64,000 nt of DNA from Rhizobium sp. NXC24 (GTDB lineage Bacteria; Pseudomonadota; Alphaproteobacteria; Rhizobiales; Rhizobiaceae). Location of the stretch: contig NZ_CP024311.1 in NCBI RefSeq assembly GCF_002944315.1, positions 1,898,501-1,962,500 on the forward strand, in the 5' to 3' direction. Both the position numbers and the translations under genes were made by a program. How positions within the stretch are numbered: the stretch's first letter is position 1; each line of letters opens with the position of its first letter. The notes beneath the pieces were generated by a model, which was not told the DNA's origin, searched no databases, and saw only the letters and a list, made by a program, of their open reading frames with translations. Shown here piece after piece: positions 50,078 to 59,615 of this stretch.

Positions 50078-51208
50078 ATGAGCGAGAGCTTTCAGTTCCA
50101 GTTGAAAAAGACCGATGGCGGTGCCCGTCTCGGCGAAGTTTCCATGCCGCGCGGCACGATCCGCACGCCGGCCTTCATGCCGGTCGGCACGGTCGGTACC
50201 GTCAAGGCGATGTATCTCGATCAGGTACGCGAGACCGGCGCCGACATCATTCTCGGCAATACCTATCACCTGATGCTCCGCCCGACCGCGGAGCGTGTCG
50301 CCCGCCTCGGCGGCCTGCACGAGCTGATCCGCTGGCAGCATCCGATCCTTACTGACTCCGGCGGCTTCCAGGTCATGTCGCTCTCCGGCCTGCGCAAGCT
50401 CGACGAGAAGGGTGTCACCTTCAAGTCGCATGTCGACGGCAGCACGCATCACATGTCGCCGGAGCGCTCGATCGAGATCCAGGGCCTGCTCGGCTCCGAC
50501 ATCCAGATGCAGCTCGATGAATGCGTGGCGTTGCCGGCGACGCCGAAGGAAATCGAGCGCGCCATGGAAATGTCGCTGCGCTGGGCCGAACGCTGCAAGG
50601 TGGCTTTCGGCAATCAGCCCGGCAAGGCGATGTTCGGTATCGTGCAGGGCGGCGATGTTCCGGAGCTTCGCGTCCGTTCCGCGCAGGCGCTGAGCGGCAT
50701 GGACCTCAAGGGCTATGCCGTCGGAGGTCTTGCCGTCGGCGAGCCACAGGAAGTCATGCTACGCATGCTTGAGATCACTCTTCCCGAGCTGCCGACGGAG
50801 AAGCCGCGTTATCTCATGGGCGTCGGCACGCCGGACGATATCCTGAAGTCCGTCGCCCGCGGCATCGATATGTTCGATTGCGTGATGCCGACCCGCTCGG
50901 GCCGTCATGGCCTCGCGTTTACGCGTAGGGGCAAGGTCAATATCCGCAATGCCCGTCACGCGGAGGACATGCGCCCGCTCGATGATCAATCGAGCTGCCC
51001 GGCCTCGCGCGATTATTCCCGCGCCTACCTGCACCATCTCGTCCGCGCCAACGAAGCGCTCGGCGGCATGCTGCTTTCCTGGCACAATCTTGCCTACTAC
51101 CAGGAACTGATGCACGGCATTCGCCAGGCGATCGCCGAGGGCCGCTTTGCCGATTTCATGGCAGAGACTCAGGAGAATTGGGCAAGGGGCGATCTCGAGC
51201 CGGCGTGA
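50078..51208 (+). CDS. tgt: tRNA-guanine transglycosylase
   Basis: A 376-residue enzyme that swaps guanine 34 of certain tRNAs for preQ1. It has [20 protein letters not shown], the substrate-site [26 protein letters not shown] and the nucleophile region [19 protein letters not shown]. The structural zinc site is altered: E. coli has CxCxxC plus His, but here only the middle cysteine remains (Cys307), with Ser305 and Ser310 in place of the other two; His336 is kept. The rest of the protein is full length. It follows queA at six bases. Confidence 0.95.
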   Translation: MSESFQFQLKKTDGGARLGEVSMPRGTIRTPAFMPVGTVGTVKAMYLDQVRETGADIILGNTYHLMLRPTAERVARLGGLHELIRWQHPILTDSGGFQVMSLSGLRKLDEKGVTFKSHVDGSTHHMSPERSIEIQGLLGSDIQMQLDECVALPATPKEIERAMEMSLRWAERCKVAFGNQPGKAMFGIVQGGDVPELRVRSAQALSGMDLKGYAVGGLAVGEPQEVMLRMLEITLPELPTEKPRYLMGVGTPDDILKSVARGIDMFDCVMPTRSGRHGLAFTRRGKVNIRNARHAEDMRPLDDQSSCPASRDYSRAYLHHLVRANEALGGMLLSWHNLAYYQELMHGIRQAIAEGRFADFMAETQENWARGDLEPA

Positions 51209-51453
51209 TTCAAGAACGGCTAGAGTGGCGATGCGCTGCTCTTGAACATGTCCCGATTCCGCGCTAATTGAAGCCTGTCGAAAAAGGCAGGGTTGGTTTC
51301 GGTAGGCCCAATCCCTTCCATCCGGAAGCTCTGCTCCATGCCATAGGCATGAGGGCCCGCGACGCGGAACTTGGCCATTGTGGCCGAGTACCCCGCGTTG
51401 GTGTGGGCCGTTTCGAGCGACACGCCTCTGCGGGGAGACCCCTTGGAGCTGTC

Positions 51454-51894
51454 ATGCGACTGAATCACCTGGATTTACATGTTCCCGACGTCGCCGCGAC
51501 GCGGGATTTTTTTGTTTCCGTCTTTGATTTCACCGAAATCGAAACCCGTGGAGCGAACGGCCTCGCCATCCTGCGCGACGATGCCGGGCTCGAACTGGTC
51601 ATCAGCCATCCGGTCGAGAGGTTCGGCGGAGCTGATTCAATATCGGTCGGCCGCAACACCTATCACATCGGCTTCATGCTGCCGTCGCGCGAGGCTGTGG
51701 ACGCACAATTCGAGCGCGCCAAATTGGCCGGCTGCGAAATCTGGAAACCGCCGTCGGCTATGCGGGGCGGTTGGTTGTTTTATTGCTTCGCACCAGGACG
51801 AATTCTGGTCGAAGTCGGCTGGCGTCCGGAACCTAAATATCAATTAGAAAATATAATATCCGCAATGGCTTATGTCTCAGTCTTTGTCTCATGA
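51454..51894 (+). CDS. VOC-superfamily (glyoxalase/bleomycin resistance-like) protein
   Basis: A 146-residue protein with the beta-alpha-beta-beta-beta VOC fold. It starts MRLNHLDLHVPDVAATRDFF, giving the first metal-ligand type His, and has a second half with NTYHIGFMLPSREAVDAQFE and RILVEVGWRP, where the last Glu is a likely metal ligand. Members include glyoxalases, dioxygenases and resistance proteins; the substrate here is unknown. ATG 51454 follows TTGGAG. The open frame upstream (to 51268) is not needed. It stands alone after tgt. Confidence 0.8.
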   Translation: MRLNHLDLHVPDVAATRDFFVSVFDFTEIETRGANGLAILRDDAGLELVISHPVERFGGADSISVGRNTYHIGFMLPSREAVDAQFERAKLAGCEIWKPPSAMRGGWLFYCFAPGRILVEVGWRPEPKYQLENIISAMAYVSVFVS

Positions 51895-52125
51895 ATTAGG
51901 CGTTTTCAGGTGGTCTAACTGGGCTCTTCCGAAAGGCCGCCTGAGACGACGGCGCGATAAGAAAGCGTTTGCAAAAACAGCGAATCGTAATAAATGATCC
52001 TTCAGCCGGTGGTAAGATCCACTGACTATTTTGGTGCTTTGCGTTTGAAATTCCTTTGAACTTCGGCTACAAAGCGTTCCACTTTATCGATAAGGGCTCA
52101 CTAATAATATAGGAGGCACCTGCCG

Positions 52126-52896
52126 TTGAGGGCGCAACGCGCATTGGGGACCTGTCTTTCCGGACTCATATTTGTCGGATTGGCAGCGACGGGCTGCACG
52201 ACGGTGGCGAAAGCACCCTCGACCAGCCAAAACTCTTCCAAGTCCATTCGACCGACGAAGGTAACCTACAATTACACCGCAAAAGATCGCGACTGTTTGA
52301 AGCGAGCGATGTATTTCGAGTCCGAGCATTCGGACCATGATGGATACATGGCAGTGGGATCGGTCGTGATGAACAGATTGACCTCCGGTGCCTACGCCTC
52401 GTCGATCTGCGGCGTCGTCGCGCAAAAAAGGCAATTTGCGCCAGGCGTGATGACGAGGGTGGTCAGCGACCTGGCCGAACCTGATCTCAACCAGGCGGCA
52501 TCGGAGGTTCTCAATGGAGAACGACATCCGGGTGTCAAGGATGCGATGTTCTTCCACACGGACGGTCTGAAATTCCCTTACAATAACATGCACTATGTCG
52601 CCGTGGCCGGCGGAAACGCTTTCTATGAGAAGCGTGGGCAGGATGGCGCCCTTGAAACGCCAGCGCCACTTCCGGCCTACGAAGTTGCGATGAACTATGT
52701 GCCTGTGCAAACGGTCACAACAACGCAATTTCCGGTTTTGTTGCCACCTGCAGACCAGATTCCGATCCCGGCGCCGGATCCAATGACGACTGCAAGCATC
52801 AGCGCAACGCCAACGTCTACTGTAGCTGTTCCCTTACCGCGGCCAGCATTGGATGCGGCGGTTCAGCCTGTCAGTTTCAGCAGGGCAGGTGGCTAA
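52126..52896 (+). CDS. lipoprotein cell wall hydrolase (SleB/Hydrolase_2 type)
   Basis: A 256-residue protein with a lipoprotein-like N terminus (LSGLIFVGLAATGCTT, Cys25 being the likely lipid anchor). The catalytic domain resembles SleB/CwlJ hydrolases (PF07486): RDCLKRAMYFESEHSDHDGY with the catalytic Glu, GSVVMNRLTSGAYASSICGV, and FPYNNMHYVAVAGGNAFYEK. It probably cleaves peptidoglycan in the periplasm. The C-terminal 70 residues are proline- and threonine-rich. The start is TTG, chosen for AGGAGG nine bases upstream. The 230 bases before it contain no recognisable gene. Confidence 0.82.
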   Translation: MRAQRALGTCLSGLIFVGLAATGCTTVAKAPSTSQNSSKSIRPTKVTYNYTAKDRDCLKRAMYFESEHSDHDGYMAVGSVVMNRLTSGAYASSICGVVAQKRQFAPGVMTRVVSDLAEPDLNQAASEVLNGERHPGVKDAMFFHTDGLKFPYNNMHYVAVAGGNAFYEKRGQDGALETPAPLPAYEVAMNYVPVQTVTTTQFPVLLPPADQIPIPAPDPMTTASISATPTSTVAVPLPRPALDAAVQPVSFSRAGG

Positions 52897-52917
52897 AAGA
52901 GGCGAGGGGAATTCTGA

Positions 52918-53342
52918 TCAGATTCCCTCGCTTGTCGCGTTCGGCAGGATCTGCACGCCGTTGATCTTATAACTGCCATCGGGCTGACGGGCGATCTGAT
53001 AGATCGCCGTCCAGTCCTTGCCGTCCGTGCCGGTGATCAGCACTTCCTGATAGACGACCGCGCCGTTGTCGATGGCGCGGCTCTTGCCGAAGGCGTAGTT
53101 GCCTGGGTGATAGACCGGCTGATAGCTCTTCTTCACCATGGCGAAGAAGCTGTCCTTGTCCGGAAAAAGCGCCTTGATGCCGGGGGCAGCGAAGGAATAG
53201 GCCGAATCCGCATCATTGTGCAGGAAAGCTTCGATCTGTTCCTGAATCAACGTCTGCGCCGATTGCACGGGGTCTTCCGCTCGTGCGCCGGGGCGAGGGC
53301 GAGGGTAATGCAGAGGGCGGCTGCAAGAGATAAAGCGCGCAT
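52918..53342 (-). pseudogene. DUF4864-type exported protein gene with a frameshift after the signal peptide
   Basis: From ATG 53342 the minus strand encodes a good signal peptide, MRALSLAAALCITLALAPAH, but this frame then leaves the conserved protein. The mature domain continues in another frame from about 53279: AEDPVQSAQTLIQEQIEAFL, AYSFAAPGIKALFPDK and GTDGKDWTAIYQIARQPDGS, the DUF4864 features. Removing two bases (or adding one) near CACGAGCGG at about 53281-53288 would join the two. As written the gene is broken, or starts upstream without a signal peptide. It could also be a sequencing error. Confidence 0.65.
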
Positions 53343-53460
53343 GGACGATCTCCGGCAATATCCAGGAGAGCATAGCGCGCTTTATGCCTTTGCAGAAGGG
53401 ATGCAGAGTATCGCAGGGATCAGCTATGTAGTCGCCGAAGCCCGGAGAAGCCGAACCCGA

Positions 53461-54726
53461 TCATTGCCAGCGGCGGAACAGAGCACTGGCATTCACGCCG
53501 CCGAAACCGAAACCGTTGGAGATGGCATATTCCATTGCCATCGGCCGAGCTGTTGCGCCAACAATATCGATACCGTCGGCCGCCGCGTCCGCCTCCTGCA
53601 GATTGCGGGTCGGAGGCGCAATCTGGTCGCGCAACGCCATGATGGTGAAGACCGCTTCCAGGCCGCCGGCAGCGCCAAGAAGATGGCCCGTCGCTGCCTT
53701 CGTGCCGCTGACGGCGATGCCGCCGTCGCGGCCGAATACCGTTTTGATCGCTTCCATTTCGCCACGGTCGCCGACCGGCGTTGAGGTGGCGTGGGCATTG
53801 AGGTGCTTGACCTCACTGGGAGAAATCCGCGCCTGCGACAGTGCCGCCAGCATCGCCCGGCGCGCCCCGTCGCCATCTTCCGGACCGGCGGTCATATGAT
53901 AGGCATCGGCGGCGGTACCATAGCCGACGAGTTCGGCGAGCGGCGTAGCGCCGCGGGCGAGAGCGTGGTCCAGTGTCTCGATTACCAGCATGCCGGCGCC
54001 TTCGCCCATGACAAAACCGTCGCGGCCGGCGTCGAAGGGGCGAGAGGCTTCCTCCGGCCGGTTGCTGAAGCCGGTGGAGAGCGCCCGTGCCGCGGCAAAG
54101 CCGCCGAGGCTGACCTTGTCGATGCAGGCCTCCGCGCCACCGCAGATCGCGACATCGGCTTCACCGGCACGGATGAGCCGCGCCGCATCGCCAATCGCCT
54201 GGACACTTGCCGCACAAGCGGTTACCGGCGCGCCGAGCGGCCCCTTATAGCCATAGCGAATGCTGACCTGGCCGGCTGCCAAATTGACGAGGAATGAGGG
54301 GACGGTGAAGGGCGACAGCCGCCGCACGCCGCGCGCCTCGGCAGTGCGCACCGCGTCGGCAATTGCCGGAAAGCCGCCGATACCGGAGGCGATGACCGTG
54401 GCGGTGCGTTCGAGTTCTGCGGGATCGGTCGGCTGCCAGCCGGCTTGCCTGATTGCTTCTTCTGCGGCCGCCATGGCGAAGAGGATGAAGCGATCCATCT
54501 TCTTCTGGTCCTTCACCGGCACGTAGCGATCGGCATCGAACCCGGCTTCGCTATCCTCCTCAAGGCTCGGCACGACACCACCGACCTTGGCGGCCAGATC
54601 GCCGACCATCGTCTCCGGCAGAAGCCTGAGGCCCGAGCGCCCTTCGACCAGCCGCTTCCAGGCGGCATTGACGCCGACGCCCAGCGGCGAAACCAGTCCC
54701 ATGCCCGTTACGACGATTCGATCCAT
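53461..54726 (-). CDS. beta-ketoacyl-ACP synthase, FabF-like
   Basis: A 421-residue condensing enzyme. It starts MDRIVVTGMGLVSPLGVGVN and carries the Cys-His-His triad: nucleophile in VTACAASVQAIGD near residue 168, NAHATSTPVGDRGEME near 310, and KAATGHLLGAAGGLEAVF near 345. This is KAS II type, extending acyl-ACP with malonyl-ACP. It is not in a fab cluster; it follows an HxlR regulator by 21 bases on the same strand, so it may be a regulated accessory synthase for a special acyl chain rather than the housekeeping FabF. Confidence 0.88.
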   Translation of the reverse strand: MDRIVVTGMGLVSPLGVGVNAAWKRLVEGRSGLRLLPETMVGDLAAKVGGVVPSLEEDSEAGFDADRYVPVKDQKKMDRFILFAMAAAEEAIRQAGWQPTDPAELERTATVIASGIGGFPAIADAVRTAEARGVRRLSPFTVPSFLVNLAAGQVSIRYGYKGPLGAPVTACAASVQAIGDAARLIRAGEADVAICGGAEACIDKVSLGGFAAARALSTGFSNRPEEASRPFDAGRDGFVMGEGAGMLVIETLDHALARGATPLAELVGYGTAADAYHMTAGPEDGDGARRAMLAALSQARISPSEVKHLNAHATSTPVGDRGEMEAIKTVFGRDGGIAVSGTKAATGHLLGAAGGLEAVFTIMALRDQIAPPTRNLQEADAAADGIDIVGATARPMAMEYAISNGFGFGGVNASALFRRWQ

Positions 54727-54747
54727 AATGGAGTACTCCTATCTTTA

Positions 54748-55254
54748 TCAGGCGTCGAAGCCCAGGAACCATGCCTTCATCTGCGCGATCCGTTCATGCA
54801 CGGCCTCGTCGGCCGCCGGTCCGGGAACCAGAATCGTATCTTCGGGATGAAAAGCGCGGCCGGTTACGCGGTCGATGAGAAGGGGATCGCGATCCTCACC
54901 CGTCGCCGGGTCGACCAGCCGCATGGCAACCTCCTCGGGCGGCAAATGCCGGTTGCCCCAGGTAAACAGCGCCATGAGAACGGGAAAGAAGTCGCGCCCC
55001 TTTTCCGTCAGCACGTATTCGTAGCGTGGCGGCCGCTCATTGTAGAGGCGGCGTTCGAACAGGCCCTCGTCCGTCAGATGTTTCAGCCGCCGCGTCAGGA
55101 TATTCGGCGCAACACCAAGATTCTTCTGGAATTCATCAAAGCGCGTCAGACCCTGAAGCGCATCGCGCAAGATCAGAATGCTCCACCAGTCGCCGACGCT
55201 TTCGAGCGCACGGGCGGCAGGACATTTGAAGGCGCTGAAGCTTGTTCTCTGCAT
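54748..55254 (-). CDS. HxlR-family transcriptional regulator
   Basis: A winged-helix regulator of 168 residues (174 if the ATG at 55272 is used). The HxlR core is SFSAFKCPAARALESVGDWWSILILRDAL with the conserved Cys (about residue 11), then FDEFQKNLGVAPNILTRRLK as recognition helix and RYEYVLTEKGRDFFPVL as wing. HxlR proteins often sense thiol-reactive or quinone compounds through that cysteine. The gene precedes the FabF-like gene by 21 bases, and a candidate operator lies at its 5' end. Confidence 0.85.
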   Translation of the reverse strand: MQRTSFSAFKCPAARALESVGDWWSILILRDALQGLTRFDEFQKNLGVAPNILTRRLKHLTDEGLFERRLYNERPPRYEYVLTEKGRDFFPVLMALFTWGNRHLPPEEVAMRLVDPATGEDRDPLLIDRVTGRAFHPEDTILVPGPAADEAVHERIAQMKAWFLGFDA

Positions 55255-55273
55255 GGCCGAGGCGAATAGCATG

Positions 55274-55299
55274 AGTTACTATCATCATGCAAGTCACTA
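55274..55299. promoter_or_regulatory. candidate HxlR-type operator
   Basis: AGTTACTAT (55274-55282), eight bases, AAGTCACTA (55291-55299). The half-sites resemble those of YodB-like regulators (TACTAT...AAGTAACTA), though with a wider spacer. It lies directly upstream of the HxlR gene, as expected for autoregulation. Confidence 0.45.
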
Positions 55300-55332
55300 G
55301 GCTTGAATGGCGGGGTGTCTCGCTAAACAGCG

Positions 55333-55797
55333 TTACGGAAGCTCGGCCAAGGGCTTGAGTTTTCCTTGGTATCTGAAGGAAATGAGAAAAATATAGATCA
55401 ATAATAAGAGAAACGGTGTTGAGCGGACAATGGCGACCCATACGTCGGTTGACGCATACAGGGCTAAGAATGCGTCTAGCGCTGCCAAAGCCAATGCCCA
55501 CGCAAAAAGCATCAAGTAGATTTCACGCCACACCTCGCCCGTAAATAATGAGCTTTTCTCGAACAATATTGTTCTGGCAAGGGATCTCCAGAAGGCAAGA
55601 ACAAGGAAAATCAGCGCAAAATATGTGGCTCGCAAGACCGGTTCGAGCTTTATGCTGAATTCCGTGCGTTCGACGAAATGTTGAAAGATCTGATCTGGAG
55701 CGCCGTTAAATATCACGCCTCCGATGAGTACGATCAGACAAACTCTCCACAGTATCGACAACGAGGCCTTTGCATAGCGTCTGAAAAATGTGATCAA
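55333..55797 (-). CDS. hypothetical four-helix membrane protein
   Basis: A 154-residue protein I do not recognise. It has four hydrophobic segments: ILWRVCLIVLIGGVIFNG (about residue 15), PVLRATYFALIFLVLAFW (55), IYLMLFAWALALAALDAFLA (92) and STPFLLLLIYIFLISF (125), with short charged loops between. The C terminus is KPLAELP. It sits between the HxlR regulator and the ABC exporter genes, all on the same strand. Confidence 0.55.
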   Translation of the reverse strand: MITFFRRYAKASLSILWRVCLIVLIGGVIFNGAPDQIFQHFVERTEFSIKLEPVLRATYFALIFLVLAFWRSLARTILFEKSSLFTGEVWREIYLMLFAWALALAALDAFLALYASTDVWVAIVRSTPFLLLLIYIFLISFRYQGKLKPLAELP

Positions 55798-55836
55798 CGC
55801 TTCAGTCTCCAGGTCTTCAGTTTTAAAAGCGAACTG

Positions 55837-57738
55837 CTAGGTGCGCGATTCCACTGGCACCGAAGCACTCACTTCCTCCTCCGGAATATCGTCGAAGGAC
55901 GCATAATTGAGGTTATAAAGCTTCGAATAGAGCTTGCCATTGGCCATGAGCTGATGGTGATTGCCGCTCTCGATCAATTGGCCGTTCTGCAGGACGATGA
56001 TGCGATCGGCCTCGCGGATGGTGGCGAGGCGGTGAGCGATCACAAGGCCGGTGCGTCCCTCGAGCAGCTTCACCAGCGCCTTCTGGATCAGCATTTCGGT
56101 ATAGCTGTCGATGTTCGCGGTTGCCTCGTCGAGCACGAGTATCTTCGCGTCGGCGACAAGGGCGCGGGCAAAGCTGACAAGCTGGCGCTGGCCGAGCGAC
56201 AAGCCGCTGCCACGTTCACCGAGAACGGTATCGTAGCCATCGGCAAGCCGCATGATGAACTCATGCGCACCCACCGCCTTTGCGGCCTCGACGATCTCTT
56301 CGCGCGTCGCTTCAGCCTTGTTGTAGCGTATGTTCTCCAGCACGGTGCCGGTGAACAGGAATGGCTCCTGCAGCACCATTGCGATCTGTCGGCCGAGCGA
56401 ATCCTGGGTGAGGGAGCGCACATCATGGCCGCCGACGAGCACCTGACCCTGCTGCACCTCGTAGAAACGATGGATCAAGGCCATGGAGCTCGATTTGCCG
56501 GAGCCGGTCGGGCCGATCAGAGCTACAGTCTCGCCGGGATTGACCTTGAAGCTGACATTCTTCAACACCGGATGCTTCGGATCATAACCGAAGACGACGT
56601 CCCGGAATTCGACCGAGCCGTCCATATCCGCCGACAGCACCTTGGCGTCCGGCGCATCCTTGATATCGACGGGCACGTCGAGCACGTCCGTCAGCCGCTG
56701 GCCGGAGGCCATGGCGCGCTGCATGACGGAATATTGCATGGTGAGCGAGCGGATAGGGTCGAAGAAGCGCTGAATGTAGAACAGGAAGGCGACCATGACG
56801 CCAACGTCGAGCCTGTGGTTCAGCACCATCGAACCGCCCACGATGATGACGATGGCCATCGCCATGCCCGTCAGCGTATCGACGATCGGCACCATGATCT
56901 GTGCGTATCTCGCGGCGGTCAGATGTGCCTTGAGGTTGGTATATGCCTTATCGTCGAAGAGACCGAAATTGACGCTCTGCCGGTGCATGCCCTGAACGGC
57001 GCGCACTCCATGGATCGCCTCGGCCAAGGCGCCATTGGTGACGGAGTTTGTCTCATGCGCGTTCATGAAGGCGACGCGTGCCTTCGGAAGCCAGAATAGG
57101 CGGACAACGAAAAGGATCGGCATGACCGATAGCGTCAGCAGGCCAAGCCGGAAATCGAGCGAGAGAATGACGATGACGATGCCGAAGAGCAGGGCAATAT
57201 CGCCGACGGAAAGCACCGATGTTTCAAGGAATTCCTGCATGGAGTTGACGTCGCCCTGCAGGCGCGACATCAACCGGCCGACTTCGGTCTTGTCCATGAA
57301 GGAGAGTGATACCCGCTGCAGATGCGCAAACATCGCCCGGCGGATATCGAAGAGCACTTCCTCCGCGACCTGGCCGACAAAGGTCTCCTGCACATAGCTG
57401 GCAGCATAATTGACGAGAATCGCCGCCGTGAAGATCGCCAGGGCCAGCCAGAGCGCCGAATAGTTGGTCGCGCCAGGCGCCATCGCGTGATCGATCGCAT
57501 AGCGGATGACGAGCGGGATGACGATCTGCGACCCGGTGAAGAGAAGCACGGCTCCGACGGAAATGTAGATCTGGCGGCGGTAGGGGCTGACGAACGCCCA
57601 GATGCGGCGGATGATCTTGCCGTCGAAGACCTTGCCGAAAATCTCTTCCTCGACGCGATGGGAGCCGACCACAGCGCGGGGAGGGCGGCGCCCGTCTTCG
57701 CGCACGTCGTTGCGTTCGGTTTCAATGGTTTCCGACAT
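55837..57738 (-). CDS. ABC exporter half-transporter with catalytic Walker B (heterodimer partner 2)
   Basis: A 633-residue half-transporter with six membrane helices followed by one ABC domain. Walker A is LIGPTGSGKSSSM near residue 410, Walker B is ILVLDEATANIDS with the catalytic Glu present, and the signature is changed from LSGGQ to LSLGQRQ. Its partner, encoded two bases upstream, has the opposite pattern, so together they form a heterodimeric exporter with one working and one degenerate ATP site, as known for TM287/288 and BmrCD. Substrates are probably drugs or lipids. Confidence 0.9.
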   Translation of the reverse strand: MSETIETERNDVREDGRRPPRAVVGSHRVEEEIFGKVFDGKIIRRIWAFVSPYRRQIYISVGAVLLFTGSQIVIPLVIRYAIDHAMAPGATNYSALWLALAIFTAAILVNYAASYVQETFVGQVAEEVLFDIRRAMFAHLQRVSLSFMDKTEVGRLMSRLQGDVNSMQEFLETSVLSVGDIALLFGIVIVILSLDFRLGLLTLSVMPILFVVRLFWLPKARVAFMNAHETNSVTNGALAEAIHGVRAVQGMHRQSVNFGLFDDKAYTNLKAHLTAARYAQIMVPIVDTLTGMAMAIVIIVGGSMVLNHRLDVGVMVAFLFYIQRFFDPIRSLTMQYSVMQRAMASGQRLTDVLDVPVDIKDAPDAKVLSADMDGSVEFRDVVFGYDPKHPVLKNVSFKVNPGETVALIGPTGSGKSSSMALIHRFYEVQQGQVLVGGHDVRSLTQDSLGRQIAMVLQEPFLFTGTVLENIRYNKAEATREEIVEAAKAVGAHEFIMRLADGYDTVLGERGSGLSLGQRQLVSFARALVADAKILVLDEATANIDSYTEMLIQKALVKLLEGRTGLVIAHRLATIREADRIIVLQNGQLIESGNHHQLMANGKLYSKLYNLNYASFDDIPEEEVSASVPVESRT

Positions 57739-57740
57739 CG

Positions 57741-59615
57741 TCAGGCCTCCCTTTTCGCCGCTACGACCCTGGAGACATCGCTGTCCGGGCGGACCTGCAG
57801 GTCGTACAGCGCCTTGTACCGCCCACCGGCAGCAAGGAGCTGCTCGTGGGTTCCACGCTCGACGATCTCACCGTCTTCGACAAACAGGATCTGGTCGGCA
57901 TGCATCAGCGAACTCAGGCGATGGGCGACAACGAGGGTCACCCGATCGCGGGCAAACCGCTTCATGGCGCTGCGGATGCGTTGCTCGGTTGCGGCGTCAA
58001 TGGCAGCGGTCGAATCATCGAACACCATCACCGCTAGCTTCAGCATCAACGTGCGGGCGATCGTCAAACGCTGGCGCTGGCCGCCGGAAAGCGACACGCC
58101 GCGTTCGCCGACGACGGTGGTATAGCCGGCCGGCAGGCCGAGAATATAGTTGTGCAGTTGGGCGGATTCGGCGGCGCGCTCGATGCGCTGTTCCTTCGCC
58201 CAGGGATCGCCGTAGGCGATATTATTTTCGATGCTGGTCGTGAACAGGAAGGAATCCTGCTGCACGACGGCCACCGACTGGCGCAGCGACTGCAACGTCG
58301 CCTTGCGGATATCCTGGCCGTCGATCGTGATCCGTCCGGATGTGACGTCATAGAAGCGCGGGATCAGATGCGCGATGGTGGATTTGCCGCTGCCGGGCGG
58401 GCCGACAATGCCGATCGTTTCGCCGCGCTTCGCCTCGAAGCTGACATTCCTGAGGATGGGGCGGTTTTCCGAGCCGGGATAGGTGAAGCCGACACTTTCG
58501 AAGCGCAGAACGCCGTCCGTAACGGCAAGCGGCTTGGCGTCCGGCGCATCTTTGATGGCGATGTCGAGGTCGAGCAGGGCGAACAGCCGCGAGCCGCAGG
58601 TCGATGCGCGGGCAAACGCGTTGACCATCAGGCCGAGCTGGCGCACCGGCATCTGCAGAATGGTCATGAAGGTCAGGAACGAGGCGAGGGTGCCGACACT
58701 GATCTCGCCCGCAATCACCTTGGTGCCGCCAACCCAGAGCACGAGGCCCATGGCGGCGAAAAAGGAGAAGTTCATGGCGCTGGTATTGACGACGCGGATA
58801 CCGACGCGTTTGTGAGCAAGGGTGAGCGCATTGTGCGAGGCCCTATCGAACTTCATCAGTTCGTGGGCCTGCGCCGCGAAGGCGCGCACGACACGAATGC
58901 CGCCGAGGTTTTCCTCCATCACGCGGGTCAGCACCGATAGCCGTTCCTGCAGTTCGAGCCAAGTCGAACGCAATCTGAGCTGTGTCACGGAGGAACGCCA
59001 GGCAACGAAGGGCACGAAGCTCAGCGCCAGGAGCCCGAGCAGGACATCGGTCGACAGCAGCATGTAGGCGCCGACGCCGATCAGCATGGTGAGTAGCACC
59101 ATGCGCACCAGCGCCGTCGAAAAATACATGCGCACGCCTTCGAGATCGAGCAGGCCGACGGTAATCAGATCGCCGGAATGCACATTGTCGTGGAAGCTGA
59201 AGGAGAGCTGCTGGATCTTTTCATAGCAGGCGAGCCGCAGCTCGTAGCCCATGTGGTGTCCGACGGCTTCGCTGAAATAGTTCTGCACCATCGTGAAAAG
59301 GCCGCGCAGGATGCTGACGATCAGCAGGAGTAGGGCGGTCGTCAACAATGCATTTTCCGCGAGCTGGCCGGCCGCGCCGCCGGCAACCACCGTTTGTGTT
59401 TGATCGACCGCGCGGCCGAGCAGGCGCGGGATCGAGAGCTGCAGCGTCGCCGCAACGAATGTTGCGCCGATCGCCAAGCCGGTCTGCCAGGGATGGCGCA
59501 GCGTCATATGCGTGATCCGCACGATGGTGGAGAGACCCCGACCCCAACCAGCCGCATTGACATGCGCCAACGAAGCCAATGGCTTCGCCGCGCTTCTTGA
59601 TGAATCGCTGCTCAC
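57741..59615 (-). CDS. ABC exporter half-transporter with degenerate Walker B (heterodimer partner 1)
   Basis: A 624-residue half-transporter with six membrane helices and one ABC domain. Walker A is VGPPGSGKSTIAHLIPRFYD near residue 395, the signature LSGGQRQRLTIART is canonical, but Walker B reads AVMVFDDSTAAIDA, with Asp where the catalytic Glu should be. It therefore supplies the good signature for the partner's active site and the inactive Walker B for the other. The start is GTG. The partner gene starts two bases after its stop. Confidence 0.9.
   Translation of the reverse strand: MSSDSSRSAAKPLASLAHVNAAGWGRGLSTIVRITHMTLRHPWQTGLAIGATFVAATLQLSIPRLLGRAVDQTQTVVAGGAAGQLAENALLTTALLLLIVSILRGLFTMVQNYFSEAVGHHMGYELRLACYEKIQQLSFSFHDNVHSGDLITVGLLDLEGVRMYFSTALVRMVLLTMLIGVGAYMLLSTDVLLGLLALSFVPFVAWRSSVTQLRLRSTWLELQERLSVLTRVMEENLGGIRVVRAFAAQAHELMKFDRASHNALTLAHKRVGIRVVNTSAMNFSFFAAMGLVLWVGGTKVIAGEISVGTLASFLTFMTILQMPVRQLGLMVNAFARASTCGSRLFALLDLDIAIKDAPDAKPLAVTDGVLRFESVGFTYPGSENRPILRNVSFEAKRGETIGIVGPPGSGKSTIAHLIPRFYDVTSGRITIDGQDIRKATLQSLRQSVAVVQQDSFLFTTSIENNIAYGDPWAKEQRIERAAESAQLHNYILGLPAGYTTVVGERGVSLSGGQRQRLTIARTLMLKLAVMVFDDSTAAIDAATEQRIRSAMKRFARDRVTLVVAHRLSSLMHADQILFVEDGEIVERGTHEQLLAAGGRYKALYDLQVRPDSDVSRVVAAKREA

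Noticed and set aside
51220..51378. 52-codon minus-strand frame between tgt and the VOC gene
   Set aside because: The peptide looks unremarkable, the start has no proper ribosome site, and no transcription signal supports it; it remains possible but unsupported.
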